In this document: positions 5,961-11,832 of the stretch, one piece after another
Position numbering within the stretch: the first letter of the stretch is position 1
Layout: the number at the start of each line of letters is the position of its first letter
Source of the DNA: Peptococcaceae bacterium
GTDB lineage: Bacteria; Bacillota; Peptococcia; Peptococcales; Peptococcaceae
Reading direction: 5' to 3'
NCBI GenBank assembly: GCA_900756555.1
Contig: CAAEKP010000068.1
Coordinates: 1 to 11,832 of the forward strand
DNA length: 11,832 nt
Made by a program: the position numbers and the translations under genes
The notes under the pieces: model-generated
What the model was told of the DNA's origin: nothing
The model's input: only the letters and a program-made list of their open reading frames with translations
Databases searched by the model: none

Positions 5961-8609
5961 ATGCTGACAGGAAAAGAAATTAGACAGATGTTTATCAAAT
6001 ATTTTGAGGACAAGGGTCACACCCATGTGGCCAGTTCTTCTCTGGTGCCATACAATGATCCCACACTGCTGTTTACCAACGCAGGGATGAACCAGTTCAA
6101 AGATGTGTTTTTAGGGCTGGAAAAGCGGGATTATACCAGAGCTACTACAGCGCAGAAATGTGTGCGTGCCGGTGGTAAACATAATGATTTAGATACAGTA
6201 GGGCGGACAGCCAGACACCATACCTTTTTTGAAATGCTGGGGAACTTCTCCTTTGGCGATTATTTCAAACGGGATGCCATTGCCAATGCGTGGGGTTTCT
6301 TGACTGAAGAGCTGAAACTGCCAAAGGATCAGCTGTACATCACAATCTATAAAGATGATGATGAAGCCCATGACTTATGGCGTGAGATTGCGGATGTTCC
6401 AGAGGAACGCATCATTCGTCTGGGTGAAAAGGACAACTTCTGGCAGATGGGCGAAACAGGCCCATGCGGTCCTTGCAGTGAAATCCACATTGACCGCGGT
6501 GCCGAACATGCCTGCAACCATCCAGATGGCTGTGCGCTGGGCGTGTGTGACTGTGACCGCTGGCTGGAAATCTGGAATCTGGTATTTATGCAGTACAACC
6601 GTGATGAAAACGGTGTGCTGACACCACTGCCACGGCCAAGTATTGACACTGGTATGGGGCTGGAACGTATCACTTCTGTGATTCAGAACGTGAACAGCAA
6701 CTATGACACCGACCTGATTTATCCGCTGATTGAAAAAGTGGAAGAAATCTCCGGCAAAAAATATGACAGAGGGGATGCTGGTTTCCCATTCCGGGTAATT
6801 GCTGACCATGCTCGCTCCTGCACATTCTTAATCTGCGATGGTGTGCTGCCAAGCAATGAAGGCAGAGGCTATGTGCTGCGCCGCATCCTGCGCCGCGCGG
6901 TGCGGCTGGGTAAATCCATCGGCATTGAGGGTGCATTCCTGTACAAGTTCAGCGCGAAGGTGGCTGAAATGATGGGCGAAGATTATCCAGAACTGCCTGA
7001 AAAACTGTCCTTTATTGAAAAAGTAATCAAAACAGAAGAAGAACGGTTCCAGATGACACTGAACGATGGGATTCGTATTGTGGACGATACCATTGCCCGT
7101 CTGAAAGCAGAAGGCAAAACAGAAATTGACGGGCCAACAGCCTTTACCTTCTATGATACTTACGGGTTCCCAATCGACCTGACGCAGGATATGGCTGCGG
7201 AAAGCGGTATGACTGTAGATGAAAAAGGCTTTGAAGCTGCTATGCAGGCGCAGCGGGAATTGTCCAAAAAATCTAAGAAAGATATCACTGCCTGGGATTT
7301 GGCCTTCACCGTAAAAGAACAGCTGGGTGATTTGGATAAAACCGAGTTTGTGGGTTACGATCAGCTTGCAGTGGAAACCACACTGGCTGGTATGATTGCC
7401 GATGGACAGAAAATTACCGAGGCGGAAGAAGGCCAGGAAGTATACGTTGTGCTGCCAACCACGCCATTCTATGCCATGAGCGGCGGTCAGGCCGGTGATC
7501 ACGGTGTCATCACTGGTGCTACCGGCAAAATTGTGGTAGACAGTACCGAAAAAATGCCGGACGGCAAATATGTTCATCACGGCGTAGTATCCGGCACCAT
7601 TGATGCTGGTGAAACCGTAACTGCTCAGGTGGATGCAGCAGTGCGTCAGGCAACGGCGCGCAACCACACAGCAACGCACCTGCTGCACAAAGCGCTGCGG
7701 GAAGTGCTGGGCGACCATGTTCATCAGGCAGGTTCTTCTGTGGATGGTCAGCGTCTGCGTTTTGACTTCTCTCATCTGACCGCTGTGACCGATGCAGAGC
7801 TTGCTCAGGTGGAACAGAAAGTGAACGAAGTGATTTTACAGGCTATCCCTGTGAATATTTTTGAAACAGGCATTGAAGAAGCCAAAAAACTGGGCTTTAC
7901 AGCGCTGTTTGGCGAAAAATACGGCGATGTGGTGCGCTGCGTACAGGCTGGCGATTACAGCATGGAACTGTGCGGCGGTACCCACGTGAAAAATATCAGT
8001 GAAATCGGCCTGTTTAAAGTGGTATCTGAAGGTGCCGTAGCTGCCGGGGTGCGTCGTATTGAAGCAGTGACCGGTATGGGTGCTTACCAGTACGCATTGC
8101 AGAAAGAACAGCTGGTGGCAGAACTGAGCAGAAGCCTGAAATCTGCGGAAAAAGATATTGTCGGCAGAGTAGAACAGCTGGCTGCTCAGAATAAAGAATT
8201 GGAAAAAGAAATTGCTCAGCTGCACGCGGCTGCCTCCAAAAATCAGGTGGACGGTCTGCTGGACAATGTGAAAGAAGTAAACGGCGTGAAGGTACTGGCC
8301 TGCGAGGTAGAGGCAGCAGACATGAACAGCCTGCGGGATATGAGTGATATGTTCCGCGATAAACTGCAGAGCGGTGTAGTGGTGCTGGGCGCTAAGAGCG
8401 ACAGCGGCGTGAACCTGATTGTGGCTGCCACTAAGGATCTGACGCAGCGGGGCATTCATGCTGGTAAAATGATTAAAGAAATTGCAAAAGTAACCGGCGG
8501 CGGCGGTGGCGGCCGTCCAGATATGGCTCAGGCTGGCGGCAAAGATTACAGCAAACTGGCAGATGCACTGAATCTGGCGGAAGGTCTGGTTGCCGATCAG
8601 TTAAAATAA
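5961..8609 (+). CDS. alaS: Alanyl-tRNA synthetase
   Basis: AlaRS charges tRNA-Ala and hydrolyses mischarged Ser- and Gly-tRNA-Ala. The 882 residues match the usual 870-880. In order: class II catalytic domain with TNAGMNQFKDVFLG, the motif-2 region RTARHHTFFEMLGNF (about 82-96) and motif 3 GMGLER (231-236); then the tRNA-binding helical domain. The editing domain has zinc ligands H569, H573 (HTATH) and C671, H675 (CGGTH). A coiled coil follows at about 713-765, and the C-Ala domain has the Gly-rich GGGGGGRPD from residue 846. A Cys-rich insert (C169, C172, C185, C191, C196, C198) in the catalytic domain is a variant I associate with Clostridia-like enzymes. The ATG at 5961 follows a G-rich site. 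It leads the alaS-ireB-ruvX operon. Confidence 0.98.
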   Translation: MLTGKEIRQMFIKYFEDKGHTHVASSSLVPYNDPTLLFTNAGMNQFKDVFLGLEKRDYTRATTAQKCVRAGGKHNDLDTVGRTARHHTFFEMLGNFSFGDYFKRDAIANAWGFLTEELKLPKDQLYITIYKDDDEAHDLWREIADVPEERIIRLGEKDNFWQMGETGPCGPCSEIHIDRGAEHACNHPDGCALGVCDCDRWLEIWNLVFMQYNRDENGVLTPLPRPSIDTGMGLERITSVIQNVNSNYDTDLIYPLIEKVEEISGKKYDRGDAGFPFRVIADHARSCTFLICDGVLPSNEGRGYVLRRILRRAVRLGKSIGIEGAFLYKFSAKVAEMMGEDYPELPEKLSFIEKVIKTEEERFQMTLNDGIRIVDDTIARLKAEGKTEIDGPTAFTFYDTYGFPIDLTQDMAAESGMTVDEKGFEAAMQAQRELSKKSKKDITAWDLAFTVKEQLGDLDKTEFVGYDQLAVETTLAGMIADGQKITEAEEGQEVYVVLPTTPFYAMSGGQAGDHGVITGATGKIVVDSTEKMPDGKYVHHGVVSGTIDAGETVTAQVDAAVRQATARNHTATHLLHKALREVLGDHVHQAGSSVDGQRLRFDFSHLTAVTDAELAQVEQKVNEVILQAIPVNIFETGIEEAKKLGFTALFGEKYGDVVRCVQAGDYSMELCGGTHVKNISEIGLFKVVSEGAVAAGVRRIEAVTGMGAYQYALQKEQLVAELSRSLKSAEKDIVGRVEQLAAQNKELEKEIAQLHAAASKNQVDGLLDNVKEVNGVKVLACEVEAADMNSLRDMSDMFRDKLQSGVVVLGAKSDSGVNLIVAATKDLTQRGIHAGKMIKEIAKVTGGGGGGRPDMAQAGGKDYSKLADALNLAEGLVADQLK

Positions 8610-8656
8610 ATAATATTATTGCAGATGTATTGAAACAGGAAAAGGAGTGACTGAAT

Positions 8657-8905
8657 ATGGATTTGGACAGCACAATGTTTTTTCGCGCAGAAAACACAAA
8701 GGATAACGCAACACAGGATATTTTGAAAACTGTATATGAGGCACTGATGGAAAAGGGTTATGACCCGATTAATCAGATTGTAGGCTACATTCTATCGGGC
8801 GATCCGGCCTATATCACCAGTCACAACAACGCCCGCACCCTGATCCGTCAGATTGAACGGGATGAGTTGGTGGAAACACTGGTGCGCAGTTATCTGAACA
8901 AATAA
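8657..8905 (+). CDS. ireB: IreB family regulatory phosphoprotein (DUF965/YrzL)
   Basis: The 82-residue protein contains the family core TVYEALMEKGYDPINQIVGYILSGDPAYI, split here as TVYEALMEKGYDPINQ (24-39) and IVGYILSGDPAYI (40-52), followed by NNARTLIRQIERDELVETLV. In Enterococcus faecalis, IreB is a small substrate of the PASTA kinase IreK and affects cephalosporin resistance; threonines near its N-terminus are phosphorylated. Here the N-terminus is MDLDSTMFF, with S5 and T6 as the only nearby candidates. A site AAAGGAG (8641-8647) lies nine bases before the ATG. It stands 47 bases behind alaS and 15 before ruvX, the standard Bacillota order, so is co-transcribed with them. No kinase gene is in this window. 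Confidence 0.93.
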   Translation: MDLDSTMFFRAENTKDNATQDILKTVYEALMEKGYDPINQIVGYILSGDPAYITSHNNARTLIRQIERDELVETLVRSYLNK

Positions 8906-8920
8906 CAGGAGAATTACGAT

Positions 8921-9328
8921 ATGAGAATTATGGCGCTGGATGTGGGCAGCAAACGAATTGGCGTGGCCCTCAGCGATCCTTTAAAAATTACTGCTCAGGG
9001 CTTGCAGACCTTTCAGCGCACCACACTGGAAGAAGACATTAAAGGCCTGTGGAAGCTGATGGACGAGCATGAAGTCAGTCAGCTGGTGGTGGGCTTACCC
9101 AAAAATATGGATGGCTCGGTAGGCTTTAAGGCAGAGGAAGTGCAGCAGTTTGTGGCGGATCTCACCGCGGAGCGCAAGATTGAAGTAATCTGGATAGACG
9201 AGCGTTTAACCACAGTCAGCGCGGAACGCACTCTGCTGGAAGCGGATGTATCCCGGGCCAAACGAAAAAAAGTGATTGATAAAATGGCCGCTGTGATTAT
9301 TTTGCAGAGCTATCTGGACAGACTTTAA
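8921..9328 (+). CDS. ruvX: RuvX/YqgF family RNase H-fold nuclease
   Basis: The 135-residue protein has the YqgF signatures: ALDVGSKRIGVALSDP near the N-terminus with acidic D7, VVGLPKNMDGS (57-66), IDERLTT with D93/E94, and KVIDKMAAVIILQSYL with D120. Length is typical (130-150). The fold is RNase H-like, and the enzyme is described as a putative Holliday junction resolvase and, in E. coli, as needed for 16S rRNA 5' end maturation. The three acidic positions expected for metal-dependent nuclease activity are present. AGGAG (8907-8911) is nine bases before the ATG. It is the last gene of the alaS operon: in many Bacillota a DUF1292 gene (yrzB) follows, but here the stop codon is followed directly by a short repeat and a terminator. 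Confidence 0.95.
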   Translation: MRIMALDVGSKRIGVALSDPLKITAQGLQTFQRTTLEEDIKGLWKLMDEHEVSQLVVGLPKNMDGSVGFKAEEVQQFVADLTAERKIEVIWIDERLTTVSAERTLLEADVSRAKRKKVIDKMAAVIILQSYLDRL

Positions 9329-9337
9329 AGCAGAATA

Positions 9338-9373
9338 AAAAGTTGAATTAAAAGTTGATTTAAAAATTGAATA
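9338..9373 (+). repeat. 12-bp A-rich tandem repeat, three copies
   Basis: AAAAGTTGAATT (9338-9349), AAAAGTTGATTT (9350-9361) and AAAAATTGAATA (9362-9373) stand between the ruvX stop codon and the terminator. The position is the same as for the 15-bp repeat after the lipoprotein gene, and the unit has a similar A-rich start and TTGA core. Non-coding. Confidence 0.8.
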
Positions 9374-9380
9374 AAAACAC

Positions 9381-9426
9381 AGACCGTCGTGTCGGGAAAA
9401 TCTCCTGATGCGGCGGTCTTTTTTGC
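9381..9426 (+). terminator. Long-hairpin terminator of the alaS-ireB-ruvX operon
   Basis: AGACCGTCG (9381-9389) pairs with CGGCGGTCT (9411-9419) with one G-U wobble. Pairing can continue inward between TGTCGGGA and TCCTGATG, with some G-U pairs, to a small loop. A run of T residues (9419-9424) follows the stem. Well supported as an intrinsic terminator. Confidence 0.9.
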
Positions 9427-9430
9427 TGAA

Positions 9431-9497
9431 AAACCGGTTTCATGTCAATGGTTCTGCTTTCTTTATAGCTGTGAAAAAATTTTTCTTCAAATTTGAA
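9431..9497. repeat. Two perfect palindromes upstream of the amidase promoter
   Basis: AAACCGGTTT (9431-9440) and TTCAAATTTGAA (9486-9497) are perfect dyads. The second is flanked by T and A runs and sits just upstream of the -35 boxes of the amidase gene, so could be a regulator site or simply bent A/T-rich DNA. No known operator is recognised. Confidence 0.45.
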
Positions 9498-9505
9498 AAA
9501 AACGC

Positions 9506-9549
9506 TTGCAAATAATTTCTTTGTGTAGAATAATAAAAACAGATATAAT
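9506..9549 (+). promoter_or_regulatory. Predicted promoter(s) of the amidase gene
   Basis: The better candidate is TTGTGT (9521-9526), 17 bases, TATAAT (9544-9549). An overlapping one is TTGCAA (9506-9511), 17 bases, AATAAT (9529-9534). The leader would be about 30-50 bases. Either or both may be used. Confidence 0.6.
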
Positions 9550-9588
9550 TTGCCAAATCACAAATTGATGAAATAAGGAATGATGCAG

Positions 9589-11583
9589 ATGAAAAAGAAA
9601 TTACTGACCTTATGCTTAACAGCGGGTCTGCTTTGGCCTGCCGGCAGTGCGCTGGCGGCGGATGCGCAGGTGGCGGTAACATTGCCGGCCTTTCCTGTGG
9701 TGCTGAACGGCGTAACCATGGAGCAGCAGAACAATCCGTATCCGCTGCTGGTGTATAAAAATATTACTTATGTGCCGATGACTTATTATGATGCGCAATT
9801 ACTGGGCTTAACCAGCGTCTGGAATGCGGCAGAGGGTTTGACGATTAATCGGGCTGATTTTGTGGCAGACCAGAAAACGGCGCAGCAGCAGTATGTTCCT
9901 TACACTGGCACAGCGAAAAATCAAAATCAGTATCAGGCGGTGCGGCCCGGTTTTGCTATCACAGTGAATGGCAAGAAGATTGACAATAGCAAAGAAGAGT
10001 ATCCTTTGTTGGTATTTCGCGATGTTACTTACTTTCCATTGACCTGGCGTTTTGCGGTGGATGAGTTTGGCTGGAATTACACCTTTGACGGCAAGGAGGG
10101 GCTGCGGATTACCCCGGTGCCTACCCCGGCTGCACCGCAGGCTTCCGGCGGCACAGCGGTAACGGTTACAGGCAGTACCGTTAATTTGCGCAGCGGTGCA
10201 GGCACAAACTATGCCACTGTAGGGCAGGTACAGCAGGGCACTGTATTGACCGTGCTGGACAGCGCTTTGGACAAAGAAGGTGCGTTGTGGTATCAGGTGC
10301 AGAGCAAGAGCAGCGCCCAATCCTGGATTGCCTCCTGGCTGGTGCAGACCTCTACCGCAGAAAATTCATCCGACAAGCCGGCAGGAAACCATAACGATGG
10401 TACAGCAAATAATAACAATGCGACTAATACTGAAAACGGTGTGATTGCCAACGGCACAACCGTTTATGTAACTGGCGATGTGGTCAATCTGCGCAGTGGC
10501 GCAGGCACAAATTACAGTCAGCTGGGGCAGGCTGTGTGCGGGGAAGCATTGACGGTGCAGGGGCACAGTCAGGATAATGACGGAAAACTGTGGTATCAGG
10601 TACCCACCGAGGATGGCGTTACTATGTGGATTGCATCGTGGCTGGTATCCAGCAGGAAACCTGTGGGGGACGGCAGCAGCTACACTTCCACTGGTGTGCG
10701 CACTCAGCTGGAACTGGGAGCTGTGCAGCGTGACGGCAAAAAGACAGTGCTTTCGCTGAAGCACGGCGCAAACAACGCTTATTCTGTTGAGAAGGTGAAC
10801 GGCACCACCTTGCAATTATTGCTGGACAACGTGACCGTAGGCAGCGATACCCAGTGTCAGGGCAATGGCTTTACCTTAAAGGCCAGCAATGCCGGCAATA
10901 ATAAAGCGCGCATCACGCTTACCTATCCGTTGGGCTGTTATGCCAACATTGTGCAGGACGGCGACTGGCTGCTGCTGAACAGCTATCACACAGGCTCCGG
11001 CCTGGCAGGGCGTACCATTGTGCTGGATCCAGGTCATGGCGGCAGTGATCCGGGCAGCGTCAGCCCCATTATGCCGGAAGTAACCGATGCAGATGTGGGC
11101 TATGATGTAGCAGTAAAATTGCGTGCTATGTTGGAGCAGGCGGGTGCCACAGTCATTCTGACGCGGGAGGATTTACCGCGTAATCATCCAAAAGTATTTT
11201 TGGCAGAACGGGTGGAACTCTGCAATCAGGCGGAACCGGATTTGTTTATCAGTATCCATGCCAACTCCACCGATGAAGCGCAAACCACAGCGAGCGGCGC
11301 GCGGGTGCATGTGTATAACAGTCAAATCTACAGCCGACAGTATCTTTCTGAAGATGTGGCGGATAAAATTTGTGTTGGCTTGCGAGCCACCACAGGCAAA
11401 CAGGCCAGCGTTAAGAAGGATAATTTCTATGTACTGCGGCTGAACAATCATCCATCTGTGTTGGTGGAAACCGCTTTTTTAAATAACGCAGAAGATGTAA
11501 AATTATTAGCTGCCGATGCGTATCGTCAGAAACTGGCGCAGGGCATTTACGATGGCGTTGTGGAGTATTTTAATCAGTTTTAG
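9589..11583 (+). CDS. Secreted N-acetylmuramoyl-L-alanine amidase with CuAO-like and tandem SH3b domains
   Basis: This enzyme should cut the amide bond between MurNAc and L-Ala in peptidoglycan outside the membrane. The 664 residues show: a signal peptide 1-23 ending ALA before AD; two copies of a copper-amine-oxidase-N-like motif (YPLLVYKNITYVPMT at 51-65, YPLLVFRDVTYFPLT at 138-152); SH3b domain 1 (about 190-254); an Asn-rich linker (255-289); SH3b domain 2 (291-355); an AMIN-like beta domain (about 368-465); and an Amidase_3 domain (477-662). Expected zinc and catalytic residues are H483 (DPGHGG), E497, H557 (SIHAN) and E627 (VETAFLNN). ATGs also occur at 9580 and 9583, but AAGGA at 9575-9579 is nine bases from the ATG at 9589, which gives the clean MKKK signal start. 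Single-gene unit. The physiological role (division, growth or sporulation) is not determined. Confidence 0.93.
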   Translation: MKKKLLTLCLTAGLLWPAGSALAADAQVAVTLPAFPVVLNGVTMEQQNNPYPLLVYKNITYVPMTYYDAQLLGLTSVWNAAEGLTINRADFVADQKTAQQQYVPYTGTAKNQNQYQAVRPGFAITVNGKKIDNSKEEYPLLVFRDVTYFPLTWRFAVDEFGWNYTFDGKEGLRITPVPTPAAPQASGGTAVTVTGSTVNLRSGAGTNYATVGQVQQGTVLTVLDSALDKEGALWYQVQSKSSAQSWIASWLVQTSTAENSSDKPAGNHNDGTANNNNATNTENGVIANGTTVYVTGDVVNLRSGAGTNYSQLGQAVCGEALTVQGHSQDNDGKLWYQVPTEDGVTMWIASWLVSSRKPVGDGSSYTSTGVRTQLELGAVQRDGKKTVLSLKHGANNAYSVEKVNGTTLQLLLDNVTVGSDTQCQGNGFTLKASNAGNNKARITLTYPLGCYANIVQDGDWLLLNSYHTGSGLAGRTIVLDPGHGGSDPGSVSPIMPEVTDADVGYDVAVKLRAMLEQAGATVILTREDLPRNHPKVFLAERVELCNQAEPDLFISIHANSTDEAQTTASGARVHVYNSQIYSRQYLSEDVADKICVGLRATTGKQASVKKDNFYVLRLNNHPSVLVETAFLNNAEDVKLLAADAYRQKLAQGIYDGVVEYFNQF

Positions 11584-11591
11584 AATATGTG

Positions 11592-11620
11592 GTCGTGTCA
11601 GAAATGGCACGACTATTTTT
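11592..11620 (+). terminator. Rho-independent terminator of the amidase gene
   Basis: GTCGTGTCA (11592-11600) pairs with TGGCACGAC (11605-11613) across a GAAA loop, with one G-U wobble. The stem can extend outward by a few weak pairs. A T-rich run (11616-11620) follows. It starts eight bases after the stop codon. Confidence 0.9.
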
Positions 11621-11675
11621 ATGTCCGCAATGTCCGCGTACAGCACCGACAGACAAGCACAAAAATGTCTGTGCT
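11621..11675. repeat. Small direct repeat and alternative hairpins
   Basis: ATGTCCGCA (11621-11629) and ATGTCCGCG (11630-11638) form a 9-bp tandem repeat. Downstream, ACAGACA (11649-11655) pairs with TGTCTGT (11666-11672). Alternatively AGCACA (11656-11661) pairs with TGTGCT (11670-11675); the two hairpins exclude each other. No T run follows on either strand, so a terminator is not supported. Confidence 0.45.
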
Positions 11676-11832
11676 ATAAAAATACAGATCAACCCCGTTG
11701 ATTAAGCTAAAAACAGGCAGAATACCGTTGGTTATTCATCACAGACAGAACAGTCGCATAAGTACACTAGATAGAGTAAAAGAATAAGAGAAGAAAGATA
11801 AGAGATTAAAAGATTAATAAAAAGAAATATAA
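11676..11832. other. Intergenic tail with a purine-rich low-complexity tract
   Basis: No gene is supported from the amidase stop codon to the window edge. From about 11769 the plus strand is almost entirely A and G with occasional T, repeating words such as AAGAGA, AAAAGATTA and GATTAA. It may continue beyond the window. A similar A-rich repetitive character is seen after the lipoprotein and ruvX genes. Confidence 0.6.

Noticed and set aside
6828..7775. Long minus-strand open frame (315 codons) inside alaS
   Set aside because: It is fully antisense to conserved AlaRS sequence, its product is a Cys/His/Phe-rich shadow, and no ribosome binding site was seen. Long antisense frames are expected with this codon use.
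8609..8620. AATAATATTATT palindrome between alaS and ireB
   Set aside because: Pure A/T, overlaps the alaS stop region, no T run or promoter boxes with proper spacing; likely chance.
9580..9588. Earlier ATG codons (9580, 9583) as the amidase start
   Set aside because: They lie zero to three bases from the AAGGA site, too close for initiation; the ATG at 9589 has a nine-base gap and gives a standard signal peptide.
1..11832. Mobile element, phage, CRISPR or defence island
   Set aside because: No transposase, integrase, Cas-like protein, regular spacer-repeat array or target-site duplication was seen; all large frames are housekeeping, envelope or small regulatory genes.

Overview
The window is an ordinary-looking chromosomal housekeeping segment of a low-to-mid-GC Bacillota bacterium. 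Evidence for this: RNase J in place of an RNase E type enzyme, the alaS-ireB-ruvX gene order, strong GGAGG-type ribosome binding sites, and an exported cell-wall amidase with tandem SH3b domains and a copper-amine-oxidase-like N-terminal domain. The style of the proteins (CuAO-like domain on an envelope enzyme, Cys-rich AlaRS insert) would suit a Negativicutes member such as the Phascolarctobacterium/Acidaminococcus group, but that is a low-confidence inference and no 16S or other marker is present.

Layout. (1) 1-264, minus strand: 5' part of a TtcA/TilS-like PP-loop ATPase that runs off the left edge. (2) 265-461: divergent promoter region. (3) 462-2433: folD, an unrecognised cytoplasmic protein and an unrecognised lipoprotein, tightly packed and probably one operon. 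(4) 2434-2793: no gene. It holds a 15-bp A-rich tandem repeat merging into a terminator, a weakly supported stretch, and then a good promoter. (5) 2794-4464: rnjA (RNase J), which appears to start at an AUU codon, followed by a strong terminator. (6) 4557-5795: a PadR-family repressor with a 13-bp-repeat operator over its own promoter, followed by a five-TM DUF2812-type membrane protein. (7) 5856-9328: alaS-ireB-ruvX, from a consensus promoter with a palindrome near +1, ending in a long hairpin terminator preceded by a 12-bp A-rich tandem repeat. (8) 9506-11583: promoter(s) and a 664-residue secreted N-acetylmuramoyl-L-alanine amidase, then a terminator. (9) 11621-11832: no gene, small repeats and a purine-rich tail.

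How the genes relate. FolD feeds one-carbon metabolism. RNase J turns over and matures RNA. AlaRS charges tRNA-Ala, and IreB and RuvX are the usual Bacillota neighbours (Ser/Thr-kinase-controlled envelope or antibiotic response; 16S rRNA 5' maturation or a Holliday-junction-resolvase fold). The PadR/DUF2812 pair looks like a self-contained membrane-stress-type module inserted between core genes.

No mobile element, CRISPR array, phage gene, tRNA or rRNA was seen, and I do not see an obviously new multi-gene defence or biosynthetic system. The points most worth a second look are the non-canonical AUU start of rnjA, the repeat arrays between stop codons and terminators, the palindrome and alternative pairings in the alaS leader, the PadR operator array, and the uncharacterised protein/lipoprotein pair behind folD.
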